From contig JAHBBC010000010.1 in assembly GCA_019915015.1 (NCBI GenBank), forward strand, positions 744,001 to 808,000: DNA of 64,000 nucleotides. The letters are read 5' to 3'. A program made the translations under genes and the position numbers. The stretch is from Auriscalpium vulgare. Taxonomy: Eukaryota; Basidiomycota; Agaricomycetes; Russulales; Auriscalpiaceae. Each line of letters starts with the position of its first letter. Within the stretch, counting starts at the first letter, position 1. The notes beneath the pieces are model-generated. The model did not search any database. It was not told where the DNA came from and saw only the letters and a program-made list of their open reading frames with translations. Positions 31,420 through 42,277 of this stretch are shown in pieces.

Positions 31420-33055
31420 ATGATCCAGAGCAGGACGCGGCTTGCATCTTTTCGCTTTTCTCGCCCAGGCCCCTCTCCTAGACTTCGTCTCTCTACCCCG
31501 CATTCCCCCCACACCCCCAGGTTCACGACGATGCGGGGCATGCAGCTCGACTCGCTTAACCCGGCCCTTCTCAATGTCCAGTACGCCGTCCGCGGCGAGC
31601 TCGCCATCAAGGCAGAGAGCTACCGCGAGAATTTGAAGAGCGACGACCACGGCCTGCCCTTCAACCAGGTCATCTCCTCCAACATCGGTAACCCGCAGCA
31701 GAAGGGCCTTGACCAGCCCCCGATCACATTTAACCGGCAGGTGAGTGTGACGTGGGCTTGACGTTGGACGGCCCTTTTGACTGGCGGCGCAGATTGCAGC
31801 GCTGCTCGAGTGGCCGGCGCTCGCTGAGCTCGCGAAGGATGCGTTCCCCAAGGACGTCCTTGCGCGCGCAAAGCAGCTCAAGGAGGAAATTGGCTCCATC
31901 GGAGCCTACTCGCACTCGCAGGGCGTGCCTATGATTAGAAAACACGTGGCGGACTTCATCGCAGGTGAGCCGTGCCCAGACGCACCGACGCCTCTCTGAC
32001 CCGACCGTCTAGAGCGCGATGGCTACCCAGCCGACCCCAACCACATCTTCCTCACGGGCGGCGCCTCGGCGGGCGTGTCCCTCCTCATTTCCATGCTTAT
32101 CTCCTCGCCCAAAGACGGCATCTTGATCCCCATCCCGCAATATCCCCTGTACACCGCCACCCTCGCCGCGTACAGCGGCGTCCCGCTGCCGTACCACCTC
32201 GACGAGGAGTCCGAGTGGGCGACGTCCCCGCGCGACATCGAGGAGTCCATCAAGAAGGCCCAGGCCGACGGCATCAATGTCAAGGCGCTCGTCATCATCA
32301 ACCCCGGCAACCCGACCGGCGCCCTGCTCGACGAGCCCGTCATGGAGTCGGTCGTGCGCATGTGCGAGCAGCACAACCTCGTGCTGCTCGCCGACGAGGT
32401 CTACCAGTCGAACCTGCACTCGCGCGACACGCACCCGTTCATCTCCTTCAAGCAGGTCGTCCGCGCAATGGGCTCGCCGGTCCCGCTCGTCTCCTTCCAC
32501 TCCATCTCCAAGGGCGTCACCGGCGAGTGCGGCCGCCGCGGCGGCTACTTTGAGGCCACGAACATCGGTGACGACGTCGTCGCGCTCATGTACAAGATGG
32601 TCTCCGTCGGGCTCTGCCCGCCGCTCGCCGGTCAGATCGGCGTCGACTGCATGGTGCGCCCGCCCAAGCCCGGCGACGAGAGCTACCCGCTCTACCAGAA
32701 GGAGACGGATCTGACGCACCAGGTCCTCGCCGAGCGCACGAAGCTCATGGCCCAGCGCCTCAACAAGCTCCCCGGCGCCCGCTGCGTCAACTCGCCCGGC
32801 GCCCTCTACCTCTACCCGCGCATCGAGCTCCCGGACAAGGCCGTCGAGGCCGCGCGCCAGGCAGGCAAGGAGCCGGACGCGTTCTACGCCCTCCAGCTGC
32901 TCGACGAGACCGGCATCTGCGTCGTCCCCGGCAGCGGGTTCGGCCAGAAGGAGGGCGAGCACCATTATCGCCTCACATGTCTGTGCCCCGGCGTCGAGGA
33001 GTACGTTACCGCGCTGGAGCGGTTCCATCTGGGTTTCATGGGGCGCTATGCATGA
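31420..33055 (+). CDS. Alanine aminotransferase (PLP-dependent)
   Basis: The enzyme swaps the amino group between alanine and 2-oxoglutarate. From ATG 31531 the frame begins MRGMQLDSLNPALLNVQYAV, a typical start for the cytosolic form. An upstream in-frame ATG at 31420 adds MIQSRTRLASFRFSRPGPSP and more Arg/Ser/Pro residues without acidic ones, a good mitochondrial presequence. Two introns (31741-31793 and about 31963-32013) follow. Conserved blocks: PFNQVISSNIGNPQQKGLDQ, IGSIGAYSHSQGVPMIRKHV, HIFLTGGASAGVSLLISML, IPIPQYPLYTATLAAYSG, VIINPGNPTGALL, LLADEVYQSNLH and SFHSISKG (PLP lysine) followed by GECGRRGGYFE. The long last exon has no intron. The end is HLGFMGRYA. Related to yeast ALT1/ALT2. 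Confidence 0.93.
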
Positions 33056-33601
33056 TATATCATTGGTGTACATTCGTTGCATCGTATATACAGGCGTTAT
33101 TGGGTTGTATCTTTTTCGTTTTATGCATAGGCCTTAGTTGTCATTTGATACCTAGCCGTGATCCCCACGGAAACCAGTGACGTCGCCGTCATTGATCACA
33201 ATGCATGCGAGCTGAATCCTGTTGTTTGTTATCGTTGAAAGGCCTACGTCGTCGAGCCGTTGCGGGATCCATCGTACGCGATTTGGAGTCTGGACATAGT
33301 TGCAGACTCGAAACAGCCGTGATAGCAGATACAGCACTTCCTGAATTTTCCATCGTCATGCTAACCATTGGTGCGCGACCTCCGCGGCTGACCTTACTTA
33401 CATACGAAGACACTCGTATGAGACTTCGGTGTGGCGCGCCGCGCGCGAAGCAGAACGCCGGGCGCTGCGCAGAGGTTCCTCTCTGAATCTACGTGCACGT
33501 GTCAGAACACACCGCAAAACCAGCATTATGTGCGGGAATTTTTCTGCTGGTGGCCAAGAAATTACGGCGACGCAGATCGGTACCCATCGCTGCAAAAGTA
33601 G
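33056..33601. other. Intergenic region between ALT gene and tRNA
   Basis: About 545 bases with short open frames only and no family motif. It would contain the ALT 3' untranslated region and the tRNA downstream region (the tRNA is on the minus strand). Confidence 0.4.
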
Positions 33602-33687
33602 TGGACGAAGTGGGGATTGAACCCACGACCTCATGCAGCTTACGTTAACCGTGCGAAGCAAGCGCGCTACCACTGTGCCATCCGCCC
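33602..33687 (-). tRNA. tRNA-Ala(CGC) with a 14-nt intron
   Basis: On the minus strand the 5' acceptor GGGCGGA pairs with TTCGTCC at the 3' end and includes a G3:U70 pair, the alanine identity element. The T arm is GTGGG-TTCAATC-CCCAC. The anticodon loop is TTCGCAT after removing a 14-nt intron (CGGTTAACGTAAGC) placed after position 37, giving anticodon CGC for GCG codons. The anticodon stem CTTGC/GCATG has one T-T mismatch (28-42). Mature length is 72 nt plus encoded discriminator A. Fungal introns sit at this position. Confidence 0.85.
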
Positions 33688-33995
33688 ATGTCAAAGAGAG
33701 TATCAGTTTTATTGAAGTTCCCGGTGATTCTCTCCAGTTTCAAAGGTGTAGTAAAAGCTCGTGCGGCTGTTCGGCGTAGATCTAGCAGCACACACAAAGT
33801 AGTAGTTGAATGTTAACTACTTGCGCACACCTGCCCAATTTCTCGCAGTACCACAACGCACTCAACAATTCACAAAAGTAAGAGTACATTAGCCATACGC
33901 GATATCGTACAACCCCTAGCGACGTTCACATCATCGAAAGGCGGGAGCATAACTGTTGAGTACAGATATGGAGGAAAAGAGTAATTTAGCCGACA

Positions 33996-35741
33996 TCAAA
34001 ACGTGCGCGTCCCAAACACAGGATCGTGCTTGTGTTCGTACTGCTCAGGACTCGCGCGCAACGGCGGCGGCGGCCTCGGGAGGATAGAGCGACCCTGCGG
34101 TACGCTGGCGACGGACGAGACGAGACTCGTGTGCGACGACGCGGAGGACGACGCCCTGCTCCGGGACTCCGCCCTTGGCGCCGCCAGGCGCGATACGCTG
34201 GGCCCGAGCACCGGCGAAGCGCTGTACCCGGGGCAGCAGGGCGCGGTCTCCGCGTACGGCATGCGCTCGGGCGGGGACCGGCGGAGCATGTTGTCTGGGC
34301 ACTGGCACGCGTCCTGGCACATGCCCCCGCAGCACTCGATGGCGGACGCGGGCGGCGGCACGTCGCGCTCGATGATGGTCGGGAGGGCGTACGCAGCGGG
34401 CGGTGGATAGGTGTCCCCGGTCGGCGCGAACGTGGGGATGCTCCGGATCCACTCGTCGAGCGGCTCAAACTGCACGGGCAGGCCGCCCAGCGGCGTGGTG
34501 GGCGGCGTCGGTGCGGGCGGCGGAAGGTCCATGGGAAGCGAGCACGTCAGGCATGCCGTGCAAGATGCGGGATTGGCGCAGTCCGCGCCTTTGTTGAAGT
34601 AGGCTTCGGGGCCGCGGTGTACGACGCAGCCGGCGCAGGAACAGCCGTTACCGCATCCGCAGAAGAGCTGTTGGAAGTCTGCGTTGACACCGATGAGACC
34701 GGACCAGTCTTCATTTGGCGCCAGAGATAGGAGGTCGGGTGGGAACAGGGGGTTGGAAGGCGCGTTGAACATCGTCTGATCGAAGCTTGGGGACGCGAGC
34801 GACATGGCATCGAACGCCGCTTCCTGCTCCTGAGGGGCGTAGAAGTGGTCCTCGTATGCACGGCTATAGGGGCTGAAGAGGGGCGTTGCGTGGCTGCGGT
34901 GACCGTGAGGGCGCGGGGCGAGGAGGGGCTCATTGGAGTCTGGGTTATGCTGGGTGGGTTTGGGGAGAACGGGCCGCAAGGTGTGCACGCTCGATGGGAG
35001 GTGCTTGGAGGGCCCATCACGGATTGCTGAATTGGGGTGGTGATGGGGATGGGAATGGACGGCGGATGGTTTGTCGTGCTTGCGGGGGACATGTTTGAGA
35101 GTGTAGCAATGACAGTCATCGTCGTCTTTGCATCCGCAATGCGGGTCCGGAGAGGCATTAGCTGCGAACGAGGATGAGCTGAGGAGCTGGAGGGGCACGG
35201 GATGTTAGCCACGTACATGCGTGGTCAGAATCCGAGGAGGCATCCGAGGATGCCCGGGCTGCCACCATCCCTTCTGGCAAGCCGTCGGGGAACGCGGCGC
35301 TGGCCAAAACCCTCTGCAAATTTCCTGAAATAGAGGCGATTGTCCTTACGGATTAATTCACCTGCAGTGATGCCGACGGATGGTGCAACTCACCTTTCTT
35401 GCGTTCGGCACGGGGAGCATGTTCGGAGTCTGCGACGGCGTGGTCCTTTGCTTCACATAAACATTTGACGTGCACTTGCTTGGTCTTGCGTAGCTCGCGG
35501 CAGTGCTCGCATTGGGTGACAGGGCGGCCCTTCTTTTTTATCTCAAAGAGGGGACGGTCGGTGTGCTTGCATGCGGAGGAGCGGTGTCCTTTGATGCATG
35601 CTTCGCTGTTGTCGGGCTTAGCAGAGACAGGGAGACGGGTAAGTAATCGGATTAGACGTACCAAGCATACTTCTTATCGCTAATGAGAACCTGAGCCGGC
35701 GTCAGGCGATTAGATACGAAGGGTGCACAGCGACGAACCAT
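33996..35741 (-). CDS. Copper-fist transcription factor, copy 1
   Basis: Copper-fist factors (MAC1/ACE1/CUF1 family) sense copper and regulate copper uptake or detoxification genes. The first exon may be the ATG alone (35739-35741), followed by a 48-nt intron. The protein then reads VLISDKKYACEACIKGHRSS with ACKHTDRPLFEIKKKGRP and QCEHCRELRKTKQVHVKCLC, a complete copper fist: four Zn ligands, the KKGRP hook and the C-terminal CLC. Later parts hold Cys clusters HCGCKDDDDCHCYTLKH, CGCGNGCSCAGCVVHRGPE and CCGGMCQDACQCPDNM, as in copper-responsive domains of this family. The tail is Ser/Pro-rich and ends DPVFGTRTF. The CLF1-like start lies divergently 344 bp away. Everything upstream of about residue 360 is duplicated in copy 2. 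Confidence 0.9.
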
Positions 35742-36149
35742 GATTCAGATGTGAGTGCGAGAGCCTCGGACGATGTCAGACAAGCTGACTTGTCCACGAC
35801 GCTCTATGAGCGTGTGTTATTGAGACTGGAACACCAGGAGGCGCGCTGCTTGCGTAGTGAAAACACAGAACATGGGCAAGGGGGGACGGCGAACAAAGCC
35901 TCGCGCAACCAGCTATCGAGCGCACGTTGCTATATACCCCCCCTGCCAAATATCCCCAAATACCCGGCCCGACCTCGCGGCACAAATACCGCACCCGTAT
36001 TCGGCAGGTCGTGCTCACGGTCACGCGGGCAGCTCGGCCAGTAGCACTTCACCCTCCACTGGCTCACTCACAGCTTCTCCGGCCATGCAGGACGGAAGAG
36101 CCCCTCGGTCAGTTGTAATCTCGTACATCGACGCGTGGTTGCTCACATG
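34188..36149. repeat. 2-kb direct repeat, left copy
   Basis: This 1,962-base block matches 45343-47304 with a constant offset of 11,155 and no indel. By eye I find about seven substitutions (near 34684-34690, 34866, 35093-35097, 35117 and 36056). It holds most of the copper-fist gene, its promoter and the first exon of CLF1. Introns and spacer are as conserved as coding DNA. Confidence 0.95.
36085..36149 (+). pseudogene. CLF1 first-exon fragment, left copy
   Basis: The ATG at 36085 reads MQDGRAPR followed by a GTCAGT donor, exactly the first exon of CLF1 at 48840. The copy ends within the first intron, at the boundary of the duplicated block. Unrelated GC-rich DNA follows, so no CLF1 protein can be made from here. 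Confidence 0.9.
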
Positions 36150-36975
36150 CGGCACACACCGCGCGCGTGCCTGACGATCCCGACGCGCCGCCGCCCGCGT
36201 TCTCTGCCAAAGTCGCGCCGCTGCCATGCCATGCCGCTCCACGCGCATGCCGCTCCACAGCCTCGAGCTTCTCGCGCGCCTTCGCGTTTCAGCGCGTCCG
36301 CCAAAAGCGCGTCGTGTCCGCCCGCGCGCCGACGCTCGCCCACTTGCCTTTGCCTCTCGCGTCGACCCCGCCTCGCCTACCGCATCTTATCGCGACGCCT
36401 CGCCCAGCGATAAAACGAGGACTCTGCCACCATTCTACCCTCTAAAGGACACCGGGGACTCTTGTGGGGTACCAGGACGGCCAGGGCTCGCAGGACACCG
36501 GGCACTCGCTCGTGCGTGGCTGGCACTGGCTGCGTTCTGCCCGGCCGTTTCTGCTCACTCTGGCCGCTTTCGAGCACAAGACGCAGCCGTAGGTACGTCG
36601 CGACGCTGCCCGTACGTACGTCGCGCCGCAGCCCGCACGTCCGTCGCTTCGTTCTTTTTCAGCGCATATATTCACTGTTTACGCCCAGAAGCCTCCCTAT
36701 GCGTCCCGTCCTCCCCGCCACCATCCGCTCCCCTTGCGCACAACGCCGCCGCTCGCGGGTCCCGCGACGCGCTGCCCGACCATGCGCTCCATGCGCGCAG
36801 CGTCCGAGCAGTCCGTTCTCCGGTCCCCGCCCCGGCCTGTGCCACACCGCCCGCGACTCGACCCTTGGTGAGCCGCCGCCGTTGTCTCTGGCCTCCGTGC
36901 CGTCACCCTCTCGTTCGTGCCTCCATTCGGTTCCCTCCCCGCTGCTAGGGCGGCCAACACCGCGCCGCCGCCCGC

Positions 36976-37040
36976 CACGATGTCGAGCTCGAGCGGACCA
37001 CGCGCGACCTCGAGCGGACCACGCGCGACCTCGAGCTCGT
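36976..37040. repeat. Short 21-bp tandem repeat
   Basis: The unit CTCGAGCGGACCACGCGCGAC occurs about two and a half times in a row. The repeat is exact over the visible copies. It lies in the GC-rich island and has no assigned role. Confidence 0.7.
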
Positions 37041-37269
37041 CTTGCTGCGCGTCGTCTGCCCCGTTCCACTCGTGCGCGCCGTCGTCGTGCCATCTCCGTG
37101 CACATCGTGCGCTCCAAGCCCGTCCTGCGCAGTCGTGCGTACGATGTCGCGCCCGGGACGCCGCGTCGCGCGGTGTTGCCCTCGTCCGCAGCCTGCGAGT
37201 CAACGGCTTCGTCCACGTCGTGGCGGGACGTGCCGCCGACTCGCCCGTCTTCTTCGTGCGCGCGCTGCC

Positions 37270-39950
37270 ATCTCGTCCAAGGTGAGCACCGTGCGCATGC
37301 CCGACATCGCGCCTCCCAAAGACCGGAGGCCGGCTCGTTGACCGCGCACACGACTTGCTGTTCGCCGCGCTGATCTTGACGGCGCTGCAACGGCGCTGCG
37401 CCTCGTCCAGGGTGCGCGCGTGACGCTCTCGAGGCGCAGCGCGTCGTCCAGTGCGGTCCCGGGTCTTGATGTGGAATCGCAAGGCGCTGCGGCGTCGGCG
37501 TCTCGTCCAGCTTACTTGCGCCTCAAAGTGGCAGGGCACGCCGCGCGCGACGACGCGTCTTGAGCGCGGCCGCTCGACCTGTGCGCGACCGTGGGTGGCA
37601 GCGGGTTGTCCAGGGGCATGATCGATCGCAAAGCAGCCCGCTATAGCTGGACGGCGCGTCCGGCGCGTCCACAGCCCGCTGGCTGCTTGCACGCCGACGG
37701 GCGGTTGGGCAGTGAATCGCACACGCAAGTGGCAGGGCATGCCGCGCGCGACGACGCGTCTTGAGCGCGGCCGCTGGACCTGTGCGCGACCGTGGGTGGC
37801 AGCGGGTTGTCCAGGGGCATGATCGATCGCAAAGCAGCCCACTATAGCTGGACGGCGCGTCCGGCGCGTCCACAGCCCGCTGGCTGCTTGCACGCCGACG
37901 GGCGGTTGGGCAGTGAATCGCACACGCAGCGCGCTGGTAAATGAGAGCCTCGTCCAGCAGCGTCGCGTGGGCGTCCCGTGATGATGGGCTGGTCCTCGGC
38001 CGCTACGATTGCGGTGGAGCGTCGGCGTCGGCGTCGGCATCTGTCGGCGGGGCGCTCGTCCACCACGATGGTCCTCAGGTGCGTCAACGTCCAGCGTCCT
38101 AGCGTGACGGCGGCGTCCAGCGATGACGTGGCCCGAGACTAAAAGACAAAAGGTAAGTCAAACACACGAGAAGGAAAGTAGACACCCTCCGTACCTATGC
38201 GCGCAGCTGCTGGTTGTCCATGCGCGCTGTGGCGCGTCCAGCGGTCCGTAATGGCCACGACGACGTGCAGCGGTCGATCCGTGTGCGCCCCGCGGCAGAG
38301 CCCCTCGTCCCAGGGTTTCGAGGACCGCCGTCACTGGGTAGCTAGCTGCACGGCCTGCGAGGCGTCCACCGCGGTCGTGCGCGCCCGGCGATCTTGAGAA
38401 GGTCGACACGCGTCAACGCGTCGACGTCCAGCGTGCTTGGCACGGCGGGACGACGTCCAGAGGAGCTGCAGGCGCGGCGTCCGCCCCCGCTCCGCGTCCG
38501 GCAATGACGGGGCGTCCGGTACCGTGTTCGTCTCGACGTCGTGAGAGTTGACCGCCTCGCCCACGGCGAGTGGACTCGTCCAGGCCCTGGCCAGCGATGT
38601 GCGCGAGCTGCGTCTTGAGCGCGGCTGTTCGAGCTGCGCGCGTCCGTGGGTGTCGCCGCAGCTTTGTCTTTTTGAGCCACGTCCATGACGGTACACAGAC
38701 CCGTCCAGGTGCGTCCATGTGTTGGGGTCGTCCAGGGAGGCCGCAGGCGGTGCGAGGGCGCCCCGCGATGGCCTTGAGATCTTGCGCGCCACGTCCGCGA
38801 CTTTTTGAGATTTGAGGGCGTCGTCGACGGCCGCAAGAGCCGTGGCGGTGTGGAGACTCGTCCAGACGTGTTGAAAGCGAGCGACGCGCGTGCGCGCGTC
38901 GCCCAGGCGGCGGAGGACATCGTCCAGGGCTGTGGCGTCCTGGGCGAGCGCGGCCTTGCGAGCTGCGCGCGTCCGTGGGTGTCGTCCGGCAGCGTCGACG
39001 GGTTGGTGCCTCGGCCTGGGAGGCCGCAGGTGCTGCGTGCACGCGCCCGGGGCTGTCTTGACGTCGAGCGGGGCATCTAGTCGGCCAGGATGACGCGTCC
39101 AGAGCATCACCTGAGGACAAAGTAAGTAAAGGGAATTATAGGAGAAATACAACAGGTACGTACCCAAGCTGAGCGCGACGACGCGGCGTCGTCCACGGCT
39201 GCTGAAGCCATGGCGGCGGGGAGACTCGTCCAGACGGGCCGTTGAGCTTGAGCTGCTGCGAGGCAACGAGGCCCGTGGCGCTAGCGCCGAGGTGCACGAC
39301 CGTGGCGGAATATGCAGACTCGTCCGACGACGTCTTGGCGCGGTCGTGCGTGTCGTCCGTGCGTGTCGTCCAGGTGCATCCAGGAGTCGGTGCCTCGGCC
39401 AGGAAGGCCGCAGGCGCTGCGTGGCGTGCCCCGCGCTGGCGGGTGCGTGAGCCTTGAAGTTGAGCGTTGGCGGCGGCCGGCGTCCGGCGATGACGTCGCC
39501 CGCGGTTGCATGATGTCGCGCAAATCATCTAAAGATCAAGTAGGTTAGTCGAATCAATTATACACAATGCGACGAGGTACGTACTTACGCGCAGCGACGA
39601 TGCGCGATCGTCGCGCAGTGTTGCGCGCCTCGTCCAGGGAGGATGACGGGTTGGCGGCGATCTTGCGCAGCGCGTCGTCCGGGGGTTGCGTGGCGTCTGC
39701 AACTGCAGCCTCCTCCGTTCGTGTTGTGCGCGCAAGTCGTCACGGCGCATTTGTGCGCAAAAATAATTCGCCAGGGGCTTCCTGGCGATCCTGAGAAGCT
39801 GGAGAACGCGTGGCGGCACGTCCTAATGGCTATCACAGCGGGCGACCCGCGCTTGCGAGGGGCGTTGCAGGCGTCGCCGGGGGCCGTCGCGCCGCGCACG
39901 GCCACCATGATCGTTCTGGCGTCCAGCTTGGCGAGCGGCGTCGTCCAGAT
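37270..39950. repeat. Dispersed CGTCCAG motif array
   Basis: The heptamer CGTCCAG, often as TCGTCCAG or GCGTCCAG, appears about 20 times within 2.7 kb (for example near 37403, 37441, 37502, 37951, 38237, 38574, 38700, 38727, 38860, 38920, 39090, 39226, 39631, 39940). Spacing is irregular. On the minus strand it reads CTGGACG and encodes LDD/LDE when in the right frame. Longer similar segments recur too, such as GCGCGTCCGTGGGTGTCG near 38638 and 38967. Chance occurrence at this density is very unlikely. Confidence 0.75.
37526..37928. repeat. Tandem direct repeat, 201-bp period, two units
   Basis: The unit starting AAGTGGCAGGGCA at 37526 is repeated from 37727 to about 37928 with only a few substitutions. 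The period of 201 is a multiple of three, and both units stay open together in two minus-strand frames. The repeat lies in the CGTCCAG island. Whether it is coding is not known. Confidence 0.9.
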
Positions 39951-41944
39951 TGTCGGGGTGATGTGGCCACAGCGTCGCAAAGCCCCCCCGCGCGGATCTT
40001 GAAACATTATCAGCAAACAAAGCAGATTTACTCGGCACTTGGAACGTACCGTGCAGATCGCGTCTCACCGGGCTTGAGATGCGTCCGTCACAAACACCGG
40101 CCGGCAGGTTTTGATGCCACTGAGAAGCGTCGCATCTGGAAGAGCACACAGACGTATCAGTAAACCGTAAACACAAAGCTAGAGTCAACGACATACGAAA
40201 CGCCTCGCTCGAATCTCTGCAGATGACTGGCGGGTCCTCACGGCAAGCAGGCAGTGGGGAAGGAAGGAGACAACTGCGCAAGAAAGACGTCAGCGAAAAC
40301 GGAACAAGGGGTCAGTGCGATGACGACGTACCGTCATCGCAGCAGCGCTCGGAGCGCGTCCACGAGAACAGGTAGCACCCGCGCACGGGCGTGGTACGAG
40401 GGGTGGACGAGGCTGGCCGCCGTCGATCCGCGGTTTTCTTGGACAGAGTGCGGCACCTGGCGGGCGGCTTCTTGAAGCGCGCGCGGTCAGACTTGTCCAC
40501 GATCGTTCAAAGGCGGCACAGAGCAGCATGTTGTGGACGATTTCAGAACGGTAGGCTATGGGAAGACGCAGCTGGGCGGAGAGAAGTTGAGTAAATGAAT
40601 CCAACTTGGCGTGGGGAAGGAGTCACATACCGCCCTGTGCGCACAGGCCTCTCTCACGCCTATGCCTATCGCAGCTGAAGGCAATCCGACACGCAGCACG
40701 CCGGACGAGGAGCAGGCGACGCGCCATGTCGCAGGTCGAGGCTGACAGTGAGAGCGGCGGCCAAGCGGCGGCGTCAAAGTGAGTGATGCGATCGAAAATG
40801 GAAATTGACGCGCGTTACCTCCGAACAGCCATCGCGCCGCGGTGCGCTCGACCAGTGAGTACAACCTCATGTGCACTGCTTCCGGCTGCTGACAGCCATC
40901 TGGCAGGCATGTTCCCAGTCTGCGCAGGAGGCCCAAATCCACCGCGTGGGCGAGTGGCAAGTGCGGCGTGCGCGCATCTTGCGGACGAGCACCTCCGCCG
41001 CACTGACGCGAGGCGACGAGGCGGCTCACCGCAGACATGTCGATGCAATTCTGCAAGGGTAGGTCAGCACAGTGGGCTCAGCCGCTAGGAAACTTGCTGA
41101 CCTGCCTCTCTTACTGCAGACGCGACGGCGCACCGCCCAGGCTCGTCGGGACGCCTTGTCTAACCTGTTGAATCTGTGAGCATGTTCTGGATAAGTCAAT
41201 GGCGGGCGCGCTCACAGCATATGCAACAGACACAGTTGACGAGTTGAATGCCGGCCGAGGAGCGCATGGAAAAAGTCGTGGAAGGCGGCGGCGGACCAGG
41301 AGGTAGTGGGGGGAGGCCTGGGCAAACCGGTCAGACGAGCCGCGCGCCGAGGGTTTTGTTGTCGGAGGAGGTGCCGCGCCAGAGAGCGGGGCGAAGGTGA
41401 ATATTTCGTAAATTCTTGTGCACACGAACCTAACCGCTAGCGCTGTCGCTCAGGGCGACGTTCGGCAAATATGAGCAGGCTCCCGGGAAGCGGGTGGTTC
41501 AACACGGAGACGCGACTGCGGTACGTACTCGGGCACGTCACCGTGGTGGACGAGTCGAGCTTACGGTGGACGCGCACCACAGTGGGACAGCAGCAGCGCG
41601 GTCAGACTCCGCAGGACGGCGGCCTCAAGCACACTCGTGCGTGCCAAGGCTTCGGTACAAGTGGCGCAAATACACACCGATCGCCCGCGCAGCGTTTCAC
41701 GGCCCGTATCCAGGTGGACGCGTACCTCACCAACCGCTGACGTTCAGGGTCACACAATTCACAACGCGCTGGTGTCATGCTCCCGGGCGGTCGCTAAAAT
41801 ATTGAGGGTGCGACGCGCATGCGGTACGTGCATGGACACCTCGCACTCGACGTGAACTGACGATGGATGGATGTCCATCTCAGCGGGATAGCAGGGGCGC
41901 AACAACACTGCTACGCATGCGCGGAGGGATCATTACCCGTGGGC

Positions 41945-42195
41945 GCGCATTGATTTCCGTGGCCACGGCCCACCAAGCAGTCTCGCCCGCAGTTTCACTC
42001 GGCCGCCGCACGGTGCGAAGCACCCTCAATTTTCTGGCAGCGCGGGCCCACAAGACGGCTGCGCGTGCGCGGACACCGGCACCCGCGTGCGCCCATTGAT
42101 TCGCGCGGCCACCGATCGCAAGAGTCTCGCCCGCAATTTTACGCGGCCGCCGCGCAGTGCGAGAAGCGCGCTCGATGTTTCTGGCGGGGTCTACG
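41945..42195. repeat. Imperfect tandem duplication, about 147-bp period
   Basis: Two units share CATTGATT, GGCCAC, AGTCTCGCCCGCA, TCGGCCGCCGC or GCGGCCGCCGC and TTTCTGGC in the same order, at about 41947-42050 and 42094-42195. They differ at many positions, so the duplication is older than the 201-bp repeat. Confidence 0.75.
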
Positions 42196-42277
42196 GGCTC
42201 AGGGAAGACCGGTACGTCGCTTGCACAATTCAATCGGAACGGTCGCAAACTAAATTCGAGGCGCTCTACATAGGTAA

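Larger units (their letters stand above)
36150..42277. other. GC-rich repeat island without a confident gene
   Basis: Six kilobases inserted between the duplicated block and the next supported gene. Long open frames exist on both strands but are Arg/Ala/Pro-rich in all frames, as GC-rich DNA gives by chance. On the minus strand possible introns are visible: GTACGTACC to TTTGTCCTCAG (39163 down to about 39108) and GTACGTACC to GATCTTTAG (about 39590 to 39530). Minus-strand peptides such as ALDDVLRRLGDARTRVARF and AAVDDALKSQKVADVARKI (38790-38930) look protein-like. A multi-exon minus-strand gene is possible but not proven. Separate repeats within are listed below. Confidence 0.4.

Noticed and set aside
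32009..33082. 357-residue minus-strand frame opposite alanine aminotransferase
   Set aside because: It mirrors the strongly biased codons of the aminotransferase; the plus strand carries all family motifs.
36659..38040. Long minus-strand open frames of 243 and 447 residues in the GC-rich island
   Set aside because: All frames there are open for long distances because the DNA is GC-rich; the products are Arg/Ala-rich in every frame with no motif. I kept the region as repeats with a possible gene only.
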